A stretch of DNA of 36,113 bases from Candidatus Kuenenia stuttgartensis (GTDB lineage: Bacteria > Planctomycetota > Planctomycetia > Planctomycetales > Planctomycetaceae), in assembly GCA_945906725.1 (NCBI GenBank), contig CAMDRI010000042.1:1-36113 (forward strand), given 5' to 3'. The notes beneath the pieces were generated by a model, which was not told where the DNA came from, did not search any database, and saw only the letters and a program-made list of their open reading frames with translations. The translations under genes and the position numbers were made by a program. This document shows, in pieces, positions 7,468 through 17,236 of the stretch. How positions within the stretch are numbered: the first letter of the stretch is position 1; every line of letters starts with the position of its first letter.

Positions 7468-9519
7468 ATGACCGTACCCCATCAAACAACCAGAGCCTCG
7501 AACGAGACGCTCGCGTGGCGAACGCGGTTTCTCGTCGTTGTTGTTTGCGGATTCTGGATGATTCTGAGTGGCCGACTCGTGCAGTTGCAGTGGTTCAACC
7601 GTCAGCGATTCACAGAGCAGGTCGAAGACCAAAGTACATCGTGGGAAGAAATCGCCGCGCGGCCAGGGGACATTCTCGACCGCGAAGGCCGAGTGCTCGC
7701 GACGTCGATCGCAGCGAAGAGTTTCTTCGTCGTGCCGAGCCAACTCACGCGACAGCCCAAGCAGTGGGAGTTGGTGCAAGCCATCGCCGAAGCGGTCGGG
7801 CAAGATGCCGATCAACTGCAGGCTCGGATCGCGACGCATGGCAAGAAACACTTCCTGTGGGTCAGTCGGCGAATCACCGAAGACGATGTGCTCGCCAAGT
7901 TGTACGCCCTCGAATCGCCGAAGAAGGGGCCGCAACTCTTCGGGTTCCGCGATGAGTTCTTGCGGCAATACCCGCAGGGACATTTCGCCGCGCATGTGCT
8001 CGGCGGTCGAGACGTGGATGGCGTCGGACGTGGTGGCATCGAGCAAACGATGAACGCGAAGCTGGCGGGGAAGCCAGGGTTCCGGCGGCTGATGCTCGAT
8101 TCGCGGTTGCGAGTGATCGAAGTCCAGACCGACCTCAATCGACCACCACTGCACGGCCAGAGTGTGACGCTGACGATCGACGCGATCATCCAGATGCACG
8201 TCGAGGAAGAACTCGACCGCGCGATGGAAAAGTGGCGAGCCAAGCACGCGGCGGCAATCGTGCTCGACCCCAAGACCGGGGAAGTGCTGGCGATGGCGTC
8301 ACGGCCGACTTACGACCCGAACGATTTGACACACGTCAGCATCGAGGCTTGGAAGAATCAGGCGATCGCCGCGATTTGGGAACCGGGATCGACCTTCAAG
8401 CCGATGATTGTCGGCTGGGGACTCGAACACGGCTTCATCCGTCGCGACGAATCGTTTCATTGCGAGAACGGCCTGTACCGCATGGGCCGCCGGGAACTGC
8501 ACGATCACCACAAGTACGGCCTGCTTAGCCTGACCGACGTGCTGGTGAAGTCGAGTAACATCGGCATGGCCAAGATCGGCCAACGATTGGGCAACGAAGA
8601 GTTGTTTCACGCGGCGGTGACGTTCGGCTTCGGCCGCCGCACGGGCATTGAGCTGCCCGGCGAGCTTTCTGGGATGCTGGCACCGCTGAAGAACTGGACG
8701 TCGTACTCGACCGGTTCGATTCCGATGGGCCAAGAGATCGCCGTGACGCCGATTCAACTGCTCACCGCTCATGCGGCGCTGGCGAATGGTGGAACACTCA
8801 TCAGTCCGCATCTGGTTCGAGCGCATCGCACGCAACCGATTGGCCGCCCGTGGGCCGAGAGGCCCGATCGCGGCGAACGGACCGCCGATGCCGATCCGTT
8901 GTTGCAGCAGATCGCATTTTTCGGAAGTCGGAATTCGGAATTCAGAAGTCGGAATACAGAACTCGAAACTCGGAACTCGGAACTCGGAACTCAGTTCGAT
9001 GACCGATTCGATCTCACGGACGATGGCCGAACCGAGCATGAAACGCCTCTTGAACTGCGATATGAACCACTTCCGGAAGAGCCGACTTTCGTGGACGACG
9101 CTGATAGCACGCTCTCGGCACCGGTGGTCTCCGCCACGATCAGCACGGACACATGCCGCTGGCTCCGCGAATCCGTGATGGCCGAGGTGATCAAACGCGG
9201 GACAGGCAAGAAGGCACGGCTCGACGACTACACCGTCTTCGGCAAGACGGGCACGGCTCAGAAACGGGATCCGCAGAGCGGCAAGTATTCAAATCGACTG
9301 CACGTCAGTTCGTTCGTCGGCGGTGCGCCGGCGGCGAATCCACGAGTCCTGGTGCTGGTCATGGTTGATGAACCAGCGAGTGGCGGCGAGCACTTCGGTG
9401 GCGACATCGCCGCTCCTCCCGCTCGCGAAATTATCCACAAGACGCTGCGACAACTCGGCGTCGCTCCGGAACAAAAACCACAAAAGACCGCTGATGCCGG
9501 TTTCCAAGTTCCTCGGTAA
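7468..9519 (+). CDS. ftsI: Class B penicillin-binding protein (FtsI/PBP3-like transpeptidase)
   Basis: This is a D,D-transpeptidase that cross-links peptidoglycan peptides in the periplasm. It has one transmembrane anchor near residues 20-38 (FLVVVVCGFWMILSGRLVQL), the class B pedestal module starting at RPGDILDREGRVLATS, and the penicillin-binding fold with all three motifs: S308-T-F-K, S362-S-N and K593-T-G-T. At 683 residues it is about 100 longer than E. coli FtsI. Much of the excess lies between SxN and KTG and includes a repeat-derived Arg/Asn/Ser/Glu segment (about 489-510) and an acidic stretch. No PASTA domain is seen. It follows the ftsL-like gene after 24 nt and converges with the DUF4159 gene. 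Confidence 0.92.
   Translation: MTVPHQTTRASNETLAWRTRFLVVVVCGFWMILSGRLVQLQWFNRQRFTEQVEDQSTSWEEIAARPGDILDREGRVLATSIAAKSFFVVPSQLTRQPKQWELVQAIAEAVGQDADQLQARIATHGKKHFLWVSRRITEDDVLAKLYALESPKKGPQLFGFRDEFLRQYPQGHFAAHVLGGRDVDGVGRGGIEQTMNAKLAGKPGFRRLMLDSRLRVIEVQTDLNRPPLHGQSVTLTIDAIIQMHVEEELDRAMEKWRAKHAAAIVLDPKTGEVLAMASRPTYDPNDLTHVSIEAWKNQAIAAIWEPGSTFKPMIVGWGLEHGFIRRDESFHCENGLYRMGRRELHDHHKYGLLSLTDVLVKSSNIGMAKIGQRLGNEELFHAAVTFGFGRRTGIELPGELSGMLAPLKNWTSYSTGSIPMGQEIAVTPIQLLTAHAALANGGTLISPHLVRAHRTQPIGRPWAERPDRGERTADADPLLQQIAFFGSRNSEFRSRNTELETRNSELGTQFDDRFDLTDDGRTEHETPLELRYEPLPEEPTFVDDADSTLSAPVVSATISTDTCRWLRESVMAEVIKRGTGKKARLDDYTVFGKTGTAQKRDPQSGKYSNRLHVSSFVGGAPAANPRVLVLVMVDEPASGGEHFGGDIAAPPAREIIHKTLRQLGVAPEQKPQKTADAGFQVPR
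8931..8996 (+). repeat. In-frame degenerate micro-repeat inside the PBP gene
   Basis: About 66 bp is built from degenerate copies of a short unit such as TCGGAATTC, ending in three tandem CGGAACT units. It adds roughly 22 residues with a repeating R-N-S/T-E pattern without breaking the frame. A related unit occurs in the PSD1 gene at 30294-30328. Confidence 0.85.
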
Positions 9520-9531
9520 TCCGCGTTCGCA

Positions 9532-11931
9532 TCACTTCAACTGTTGCAGCATGAAGTACTGAATGATGTTGACCGCCAGCTTGGTCGCGTCTTCCGAGAC
9601 GTAGCCCTCACAGGCGATCGCCGACTGGCGTTCGAGCGCGCAACTGATGTCGAATTTGCTGTAGATCACGACGTAGCGACCGTCGACCTCGATCCCTTCC
9701 AGGACCGGTTCGCCGGTGATGATCGAGTTGGCGATGACGCCTCGTCCCGCAGTTTGATCGGCCCCACGACGACGCACGGTGCGCAGATCGTTACCGATCG
9801 TTGTCGAGTACAACTCGTGCGTGATCGGAATCCGAGTCAGCGGCTTGTCGGGAAACAACGCCGCCGCAAGTTCGCGGAAACTCTTGTCGAAAGAACTCGA
9901 ACTGCAACACGCATCCGCGAACAAGACGCAGCCGTTTTCGAGGTATTGTTTCAAGCGTTCTCGCTCGGCGCGAGACAAATCAAACTTGTGCCGGCCGTGC
10001 ATGTAGGCGATCGGGTAGTTGAACAGGTTCGGATCGCTGGCGGCGAGTTCGCGCGGTTTTGTCGCCGCTGACAAGCCCGCTGTCTCGTTGAGCGCGACCA
10101 GGATGTTGCGGAGCGCGTGCGGCGCGGTGTCCCAACCGCCGGTGTGTCGCAGTTGCACGATCTGCAACAGCCCCGCTTCGATCCGGTCTCGCTGAGCGGC
10201 TTGCTCGGCAAGTTCGGCTTGCTTGAGCTTGTTGGGTGGCTCGCGACCAGTCGCGTACGCGACGACATTGACGCCGATGTGCGTGGATTTCGAGACGAAA
10301 CCTTTCAGCTCGGGTCGCCGGCCCGGCGGCTCGGACACACACCATTTGTTCCAACCGCAAGCGATGTCCTCCGGCGAGTACACGATCGCAGTGCGGCAGC
10401 CGAAATCGACGCCCCACAGATTCACTTCGGCTTGGCTCAGCAGGAATTCGCTGCGAAAGATCGGATGCTCCGGTGCGAGCTTTTTCAACTCGGCCTCCCC
10501 ATTCGGGTACATTCGCTTGATCAGCTCGCGGAAGCCTTCGTCGAACCCCGCCGCGTTGCAGTTGCCGACCGCGAAGAGAAAACCGCCGGCATTGACGTAC
10601 TCGCGCAGCAGTTCGACTTCGGGATCGCCGAATGCCGGCTGGTCTTTGCCGGACATGAATAGCACCGGGGCCTGCATCAAATCTGCGACACCGCCCCCTT
10701 TCAGGGCCTTGTCCATTTCGACGACTTGCCACGTCACCAGCTTCGGCCACTTCGGCATGCCACTGATCATGTCGGTGAGGTTATTAACGTCGTGGCGATG
10801 CCGATTCCAATCCTCGACGGCGATCCCTTTCGCGTTGCGTTCCGCCGCCGGTCCAAACTTCAGTTTGTTGATCAACACCGGAGCCATCCCCTTCGAAAGG
10901 AATAGCAATGCAAAACTGGTGCCGACCACAGGGTCCTGCTCACCAGCTCCATTGCCGCCGGCCCAGCGGCCGTCATCCCCTTTACTTCGGAGGAGGTACG
11001 CCGCGCCTTCGCGGAACCAATCGTGGTTGCCGAAAAACCGCAGACCACTCAGCCGACCGGCACGTTCCAGGCCATAGAGGTAGTACAGTACTCCGCCGAT
11101 CCCGCCATCTCCGACGTTGTGTCCAACCGCGAACCGCGTCCGCAGCCAATTCAATCCCCGTTCGAGGGCTTCGTTGCGAGCTTCGTCACGGCAACAATCT
11201 GGCAGTCCATCCTTTCCGACATCGGAATCATCCGGCAGCAGCGAGTCGGCCATCACCAGCGAGGCAATGCCCGCCACGCTCATGCTGCCTGACCCGCCAC
11301 TCGGATTGGCCGTGTAGCCCCAGCCGCCTTCGGCCGACTGCGCCTTGATCCAATGCTGCCGAGTCAACTCCCAACCTTTGCGGCTGGTCGGAATACCGGC
11401 GAAGGCCGCCTCGCGCAGTCCGAGCACGGCATACTGCGTGTTGCTGTGGTCAGAACCATGCGAACCTGGCGCCAAGCGATATCCCCACCAACCAGGATGT
11501 ATGCCATTCGTGTCTTGAGCTTCTTCGAGTTTGTGGACGATCGCTAGCATTCGAGCGCGGTCACGCTTCTCGTCTTTTGCCGCTGCGTAAACCATCAACT
11601 GCAAGCCGGCCTCGTAGGTTGTTTCCGGAGCCGATTTCGAGCGCAAGAAATCCAGCGCCTTTTGAATTGGCGGATCCTGTGGAGTCATCCCGATGTTCAA
11701 CAATGCCAGTGTCGCCAGAGCCGTTGGGCCGGTCGGATACATCGTGTTGAGTCCACATTCCCATTGACCATCGGGGCTTTGTTTGGAAAGCAAAAACCGC
11801 TTGCCCGCCTCGATGGACTTGACGACCGCTTCCGGCTTCAGGCCGTCCGCCGCGCGAATGTGGTCCCTGGCAGCGACCGCAAAAAGCGTGAATGCGAGAC
11901 CACAAATCCATCGACAAGAATTTCGGTTCAC
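9532..11931 (-). CDS. Secreted protein with prenyltransferase/cyclase-like repeats and two DUF4159 domains
   Basis: The protein has 799 residues with an N-terminal signal-like stretch (WICGLAFTLFAVAA), read from a GTG start. Residues 30-350 carry alpha/alpha-toroid repeats of the squalene-cyclase/prenyltransferase type: SPDGQWECGLNTM, AEGGWGYTANPSGG and GDDGRWAGGNG. Two DUF4159 units follow: one with APVLFMSGKDQPAF, LREYVNAGGFLFAVGNCN and NLWGVDFGCRTAIVYS, and one with PIAYMHGRHKFDLS, LKQYLENGCVLFADACCSSSSF and GRYVVIYSKFDISCALE. DUF4159 proteins often occur near MoxR ATPases and von Willebrand-type proteins, and a MoxR gene is divergent here. The biochemical role is unknown; the cyclase aspartate motif was not seen, so a binding role for the toroid is likelier than catalysis. 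Confidence 0.85.
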   Translation of the reverse strand: MNRNSCRWICGLAFTLFAVAARDHIRAADGLKPEAVVKSIEAGKRFLLSKQSPDGQWECGLNTMYPTGPTALATLALLNIGMTPQDPPIQKALDFLRSKSAPETTYEAGLQLMVYAAAKDEKRDRARMLAIVHKLEEAQDTNGIHPGWWGYRLAPGSHGSDHSNTQYAVLGLREAAFAGIPTSRKGWELTRQHWIKAQSAEGGWGYTANPSGGSGSMSVAGIASLVMADSLLPDDSDVGKDGLPDCCRDEARNEALERGLNWLRTRFAVGHNVGDGGIGGVLYYLYGLERAGRLSGLRFFGNHDWFREGAAYLLRSKGDDGRWAGGNGAGEQDPVVGTSFALLFLSKGMAPVLINKLKFGPAAERNAKGIAVEDWNRHRHDVNNLTDMISGMPKWPKLVTWQVVEMDKALKGGGVADLMQAPVLFMSGKDQPAFGDPEVELLREYVNAGGFLFAVGNCNAAGFDEGFRELIKRMYPNGEAELKKLAPEHPIFRSEFLLSQAEVNLWGVDFGCRTAIVYSPEDIACGWNKWCVSEPPGRRPELKGFVSKSTHIGVNVVAYATGREPPNKLKQAELAEQAAQRDRIEAGLLQIVQLRHTGGWDTAPHALRNILVALNETAGLSAATKPRELAASDPNLFNYPIAYMHGRHKFDLSRAERERLKQYLENGCVLFADACCSSSSFDKSFRELAAALFPDKPLTRIPITHELYSTTIGNDLRTVRRRGADQTAGRGVIANSIITGEPVLEGIEVDGRYVVIYSKFDISCALERQSAIACEGYVSEDATKLAVNIIQYFMLQQLK

Positions 11932-12033
11932 GGCGTTTCCTCACGCTCAACAGGAAGGACTGGGCACACGGTACTCTCCGAACCGGCTGCCTTTTACAAT
12001 CCGCCTTCGACCCCGACCACCTCAACCTGTCAC

Positions 12034-12055
12034 GCACGCGAGCCGCGTGCTCCAC
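12034..12055. repeat. Dispersed palindromic repeat, copy 1
   Basis: The core GCACGCG-AGC-CGCGTGC (7-bp stem, 3-nt loop) is followed by TCCAC. The same 22 bases recur exactly at 17204-17225. It lies in the divergent gap, 31 nt before the MoxR start. Confidence 0.8.
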
Positions 12056-12086
12056 AAAACTCCGTTCGACCGAAAGCGAGTCTGCC

Positions 12087-13100
<1,014 letters not shown>

Positions 13101-13106
13101 AATAAC

Positions 13107-13826
13107 CCGAAGAGGCTGTGAGTTTTTTCTGAAATCGATTCCGGTTCATTTTTCCCGACAGCAGTTATTTTGGCGAAGAGTTTGGTGGCTCGGTTCAGAT
13201 GGGTTTCTGGCAACGACACTTTCGCAGTCGCTGGCCTTGGTTCCGCTTTTGCGCAGAAGAATTCAAATGTCGAGTATTGCGCAATGGCTGCCGTCCCGTC
13301 ATGTTTTGGCTGTTGCTCCCAGCGGAGCCAGACAGGAGCCGAGGCATGGCTGTTTCGTCGCCCCGTGCGCGCCGATATCACGGTCGGCCAAGGCTGCAAG
13401 AAGAAATCGCTGCACCGCATGCTGGAAGCCGGACGTTTCTAGGTATTCGACCGGGGCTACGAGAAACTCCAACTGTTCCAGGACATCGTCGATGCCGATT
13501 CGTCGTTCGTGGATTCGGTGCGCGGGCAGATGACTTGGACCGTGCTCCGCGAACGAGAACTCTCGGATGAAGCGCGACAAGTCGGAGTGGTCTCCGACGC
13601 CGAAGTGAACCTGGGAAGCCAGAAGGTCGCGGGAGTCCCAAGGATCCTTCGGAACCAACTGCTCAGCGACGCATCCCGCCACTGAATCTGATCCCGATGA
13701 GGCCACTGGACCCGAGTTCGCACTGCCGAATCGTCATTTTGTGAGTGCGATTCATGCCTGTCAGACTGATCACGCCCCAAATTCTTACTTGAAGATCGGT
13801 TTGTAAAAAATCACAGCCTCTTCGGT
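13107..13826. mobile_element. Internally deleted IS4-family insertion sequence remnant
   Basis: CCGAAGAGGCTGTGA at 13107-13121 is exactly inverted at 13812-13826, and the next inner bases are T-rich on both sides. The 720-bp interval contains transposase fragments with IS4-family features. A full IS4-type element is about 1.3-1.5 kb, so roughly half is missing. No target duplication was evident at the ends. The left end starts 7 nt after the MoxR stop and the right end abuts the gcvT stop. Confidence 0.8.
13170..13685 (+). pseudogene. Broken IS4-family transposase fragment
   Basis: In one frame the sequence reads ADITVGQGCKKKSLHRMLEA, then GRF, an in-frame TAG at 13440-13442, and then VFDRGYEKLQLFQDIVDADS up to RHTGA-like decay and a stop at 13683-13685. 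The pieces either side of the stop match the central part of IS4-type transposases (the DRGY region with ADSSF, followed by LSDEARQVGVVSD). The N-terminal part upstream of 13365 is not recognisable, and the C-terminal part with the last catalytic acidic residue is lost. It is therefore non-functional. Confidence 0.72.
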
Positions 13827-14915
13827 TTACTTTCGCCGATAAAACGGCAGCTTGACGATTGTGGCCCGTTCACATTGGCCGCGGATGTCAACTTCGACGT
13901 TGGAATCGTAGATGGCTGCCGCTCGTTGGAGGTACGCCATCGCGATGGGCTTTTCGAGCGTCGGCGAAAACGTCCCCGAAGTCACTTCGCCGATATCGAC
14001 TTGGCCAGCGAGAACCTGTGCCCCTTCGCGTGCAATCCTCCGTCCCGCCAGCATGAGTCCGACTCGCTGTTTCGCCGGCGACTGAGGCTTCGCCAGCAAT
14101 GCGGCCTTGCCGATGAAATCCTTCGCCTGCGGCTTCACGGCAAACGACAGTCCCGCCGAAATTGGGTCGATCGACTCCGACAGCTCGTGACCGTACAGCG
14201 GCATCGCCGCTTCGATCCGCAGCGTGTCCCGACAACCGAGTCCGCACGGCAGCAGCCCCGCAGAGGCTCCCCGTCCAATCAATGCTTTCCACAGCATGAT
14301 TCCGTGTTCGCGCGAGGCGATGACTTCAAAGCCATCTTCGCCCGTGTAGCCGGTGCGGCTGACGATGCCGCGCACGCCCAGCACGTCGGCTTCGCAACTG
14401 AAGTAGTATTTCATCACCGCGAGATCGACGTCGATCACTGACGAGAGCAACTCGACCGACCTCGGCCCTTGCAGCGCGAGCATCGACCACTCGACCGTTT
14501 TGTCTTCGATCGTCACGTCGAAACCGGAACGCTGCCGTTCGATCCATTCGACGATCTTCAGTCGGTTCGAGGCATTCACGACCAGCAGATGCCAGCCGTC
14601 GCATTTCGTCACGAGCACGTCATCCAGCACGCCTCCCGCTTCGTTGCAGATCAACGAATACCGTACCTGGCAATCTTTCAGCGAAGCGACGTCATTCGTC
14701 AGCAGTTGATCGAGAAACCTTTCCGAATCACGTCCGGAGATCCGCAGCCGTCCCATGTGTGCGATGTCGAACAACCCGGCCGCTCGACGAACGGCGTGAT
14801 GCTCTTCGGTGATCGAGCGGTACTGCACCGGCATGTGCCAGCCACCAAATTCCACCATCCGACCGCCCTGCGCAGCGTGCCAATCGTGTAACGGGGTTTG
14901 AAGGAGATCAGACAT
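13827..14915 (-). CDS. gcvT: Aminomethyltransferase, glycine cleavage system T protein
   Basis: GcvT takes the aminomethyl group from lipoylated H protein, releasing ammonia and giving 5,10-methylenetetrahydrofolate. It has 362 residues, normal for the family. Typical stretches are LHDWHAAQGGRMVEFGGWHMPVQY (read as LHDWHAAQGGRMVEF then GGWHMPVQY), GLFDIAHMGRLRISG, VRYSLICNEAGGVLDDVLV, the folate-binding WSMLALQGP, ISRTGYTGEDGFE-like VSRTGYTGEDGFEV, and the C-terminal barrel with VTSGTFSPTLEKPIAMAYL. The start at 14915 has GGAG upstream. gcvH and gcvP are not in the window, so the gene stands alone or lies far from its partners. Its stop abuts the IS remnant. Confidence 0.95.
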   Translation of the reverse strand: MSDLLQTPLHDWHAAQGGRMVEFGGWHMPVQYRSITEEHHAVRRAAGLFDIAHMGRLRISGRDSERFLDQLLTNDVASLKDCQVRYSLICNEAGGVLDDVLVTKCDGWHLLVVNASNRLKIVEWIERQRSGFDVTIEDKTVEWSMLALQGPRSVELLSSVIDVDLAVMKYYFSCEADVLGVRGIVSRTGYTGEDGFEVIASREHGIMLWKALIGRGASAGLLPCGLGCRDTLRIEAAMPLYGHELSESIDPISAGLSFAVKPQAKDFIGKAALLAKPQSPAKQRVGLMLAGRRIAREGAQVLAGQVDIGEVTSGTFSPTLEKPIAMAYLQRAAAIYDSNVEVDIRGQCERATIVKLPFYRRK

Positions 14916-14979
14916 CCGCGTGGCTCCGACTTTTAGATTTGAGATTTAGAAAACGATATCACGGGCGTAGGCCATCGGC

Positions 14980-15019
14980 TGACGGCATTCGGCCGAACGC
15001 CGATAGCCGAATGCCGTCA
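14980..15019. terminator. 14-bp perfect inverted repeat between gcvT and the dehydratase gene
   Basis: Bases 14980-14993 and 15006-15019 are perfect reverse complements (core GACGGCATTCGGC), with a 12-nt loop. The outer arm covers the stop codon of the dehydratase gene. No T-run follows on the minus strand, so it may be a REP-like palindrome acting as a transcript end rather than a classic intrinsic terminator. Confidence 0.55.
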
Positions 15020-16987
15020 TACCGTTTTTCCTGCAATCATCTTCGCCAACGCATCAGCGTCGTACACGCACCCGCCCCAAGTGCCGCCACCGAGTTGTTG
15101 CAATAACGCCCAAAGCTTCGTGTCGTCTGGAAGTTGCGGATCGGGCAACAACGGCTGAGCGGGTTCACGCTCGGCGAGGATTCTCGCGCCAGCTTCCGGC
15201 GCGAATCGACGATCCGCGTCGCCGACGAAATTCAAACTGCCGTCGAGCGTGTAGCGGTCGATGATGATCTCGATCATGTCGCCGTCGCGGAGCTTGCCGA
15301 TCGGGCCACCGGCCAGCGCTTCGGGGCCAACGTGGCCGATGCAAGCTCCGGTCGAAACGCCGGAGAAGCGGGCGTCAGTGATCAAGGCGACCTGCTTTCC
15401 AAACGACAGATATTTCAACGCGGAGGTGAGTTGAAACGTCTCTTCCATGCCGGCTCCGAGCGGCCCTCGGCACATCAGCACGATCACGTCGCCCGCTTCG
15501 ATGGTTTTCGACCCACGGCCCTTCACCGCCGCAATCGCGTCACGTTCGGACGTGAAAACTTTCGCCGGGCCGAGCTTGCGATAGACGCCGTCGGTATCGA
15601 CCACGCTGGGGTCAATCGCCGTGCTTTTGATGACCGAGCCTTCTGGCGCGATGTTGCCGATCGGGAACGTCACGGTACTCGTCAAGCCGCGCGCGCTAGC
15701 GCGTTCCGGCGACATGACCACATCATCGGGATCGACGCCATCGGCCGATCGCAACAACGCTCGCAGTTCGCTACGGCGATTTGATGATTCCCACCAGTCG
15801 AGCACCTCTCCCAACGGCCGCCCCGTTGCCGTCATCGCGTTCAAACGCAGCAGACCCAACGTGCGCAGATGCAGCATGACTTCGGGAACTCCCCCCGCGA
15901 GGAAGAACTGCACGGTCGGATGTCCCTTCGGCCCGTTCGGCAGGACATCGACCAGACGCGGCACTTGCCGATTGATCCGGTTCCAATCCTCCACGACCGG
16001 CCGCTTCAATCCCGCCGAGAACGCGATCGCTGGAATGTGCAGCAACAGATTCGTCGAGCCACCGCAGGCCGCATGGACGACCATCGCATTGTGGATTGAA
16101 TCGTCGGTCAGCAGCTTGCGCATTGTCAGCCCAGCGGCTTCCATCGCGATGACCGCGCGAGCCGATCGGCGAGCCGCATCCAACCAGATCGCTTGCCCCG
16201 ACGGCATTAGCGCGGTGTGCGGCAACGCCATGCCCAGCGCTTCAGCAATGACCTGTGATGTCGCCGCCGTTCCCAAGAACTGACAGCCGCCCCCTGCGCT
16301 GCCGCAGGCTCGGCAACCCATGTCCTGAGCGTATTCGAGCGTCACTTCGCCATGAGCGAAACGCGCTCCCAGCGATTGAACCTTGCCGGCATCTTCCGCA
16401 TCACGAGTCGGCAACGTGACACCGCCGGGCACGATCACGCAGGGCAAGTCGTGCTGAGCCGCCAAGGCCATCATCGTCGCGGGCAATCCCTTGTCGCAGG
16501 TCGCGATGCCGATGACGCCTCGCCGAGTCGGCAGCGAACGGATCAAACGCTTCAGCACAATCGCCGCGTCGTTGCGATACGCCAGGCTATCCATCATCGC
16601 GACAGTCCCCTGCGATCGCCCATCGCACGGATCGCTGACATAAGCCGCGAACGGCAGCTTTTCCAGCCGACTCAATTCTTCGGCGGCTGCTCGCATCAGC
16701 AAGCCGACTTCCCAGTGCCCGGTGTGATACCCCAACGCAATCGGCCGCCCGCTTTCATCCCGAATGCCCCCCTGAGTGCTGACGATCAGGAACTGCGGCC
16801 GCCCCAACTGCGACGGTTCCCAACCCATGCCGGCATTCTGCGTCATGCCGAACAGGTCGCCCGACGGAGCATCCAGCAACATGCTTTCTGTGAACGGCAT
16901 CCGCCCCACCGGGCCTGACCCGTGAGTCGCGATGTGGAAAATCTGTGGGTCATCCGAATCGAGGAGAGAACCGACGAGAGTTGGCAT
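15017..16987 (-). CDS. YjhG/YagF-type dehydratase, probable D-xylonate dehydratase
   Basis: This is an IlvD/Edd-superfamily Fe-S dehydratase; the YjhG/YagF group converts D-xylonate to 2-keto-3-deoxy-xylonate. It has 656 residues, almost the length of E. coli YjhG. Signatures are [15 protein letters not shown] near the start, [85 protein letters not shown], and [20 protein letters not shown]. The cysteines in DPCDG, TCDKG and GGGCQ fit cluster binding. The frame extends to 17125, but family similarity starts at the ATG at 16987 ([13 protein letters not shown]), which is chosen. No xylose transport or isomerase gene is nearby, so the physiological substrate is inferred. Confidence 0.9.
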   Translation of the reverse strand: MPTLVGSLLDSDDPQIFHIATHGSGPVGRMPFTESMLLDAPSGDLFGMTQNAGMGWEPSQLGRPQFLIVSTQGGIRDESGRPIALGYHTGHWEVGLLMRAAAEELSRLEKLPFAAYVSDPCDGRSQGTVAMMDSLAYRNDAAIVLKRLIRSLPTRRGVIGIATCDKGLPATMMALAAQHDLPCVIVPGGVTLPTRDAEDAGKVQSLGARFAHGEVTLEYAQDMGCRACGSAGGGCQFLGTAATSQVIAEALGMALPHTALMPSGQAIWLDAARRSARAVIAMEAAGLTMRKLLTDDSIHNAMVVHAACGGSTNLLLHIPAIAFSAGLKRPVVEDWNRINRQVPRLVDVLPNGPKGHPTVQFFLAGGVPEVMLHLRTLGLLRLNAMTATGRPLGEVLDWWESSNRRSELRALLRSADGVDPDDVVMSPERASARGLTSTVTFPIGNIAPEGSVIKSTAIDPSVVDTDGVYRKLGPAKVFTSERDAIAAVKGRGSKTIEAGDVIVLMCRGPLGAGMEETFQLTSALKYLSFGKQVALITDARFSGVSTGACIGHVGPEALAGGPIGKLRDGDMIEIIIDRYTLDGSLNFVGDADRRFAPEAGARILAEREPAQPLLPDPQLPDDTKLWALLQQLGGGTWGGCVYDADALAKMIAGKTV

Positions 16988-17180
16988 GCTGCGATCATTC
17001 ACTTGAGAAAATCGAGGAGTAAGACGACGAGGACGATGAGCAAGGCTGTCTCCGGCCGCAACGAAAGTAGGCTGAGACTCCGTCCCGACCGGCCGGGATG
17101 CAATCCTAACCGACAAAACACGCACATGTTTCGGGAATGATCTCCCGCGTCTGCCGAGTGTCCTTCAAGACGAGTGGCTC

Positions 17181-17186
17181 TATAAT
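17181..17186 (+). promoter_or_regulatory. Perfect TATAAT, possible -10 of nadA
   Basis: A perfect TATAAT stands 51 nt before the nadA start. No -35-like hexamer is seen at 16-18 nt upstream, so only the -10 is supported. Confidence 0.35.
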
Positions 17187-17203
17187 GTGAGCCAAGCGAG
17201 AAA

Positions 17204-17225
17204 GCACGCGAGCCGCGTGCTCCAC
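17204..17225. repeat. Dispersed palindromic repeat, copy 2
   Basis: It is identical over 22 bp to 12034-12055 (GCACGCG-AGC-CGCGTGC plus TCCAC). It ends just before the GAGGA ribosome-binding site of nadA, so in the mRNA its hairpin would sit in the 5' leader. Confidence 0.8.
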
Positions 17226-17236
17226 GAGGAATCAAC

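Noticed and set aside
7444-8247. Long minus-strand frame opposite the PBP gene
   Set aside because: It is a shadow of a strongly conserved plus-strand gene; no domain was seen.
16988-17125. N-terminal extension of the dehydratase
   Set aside because: Family similarity begins at the ATG at 16987, and the total length then matches the family.
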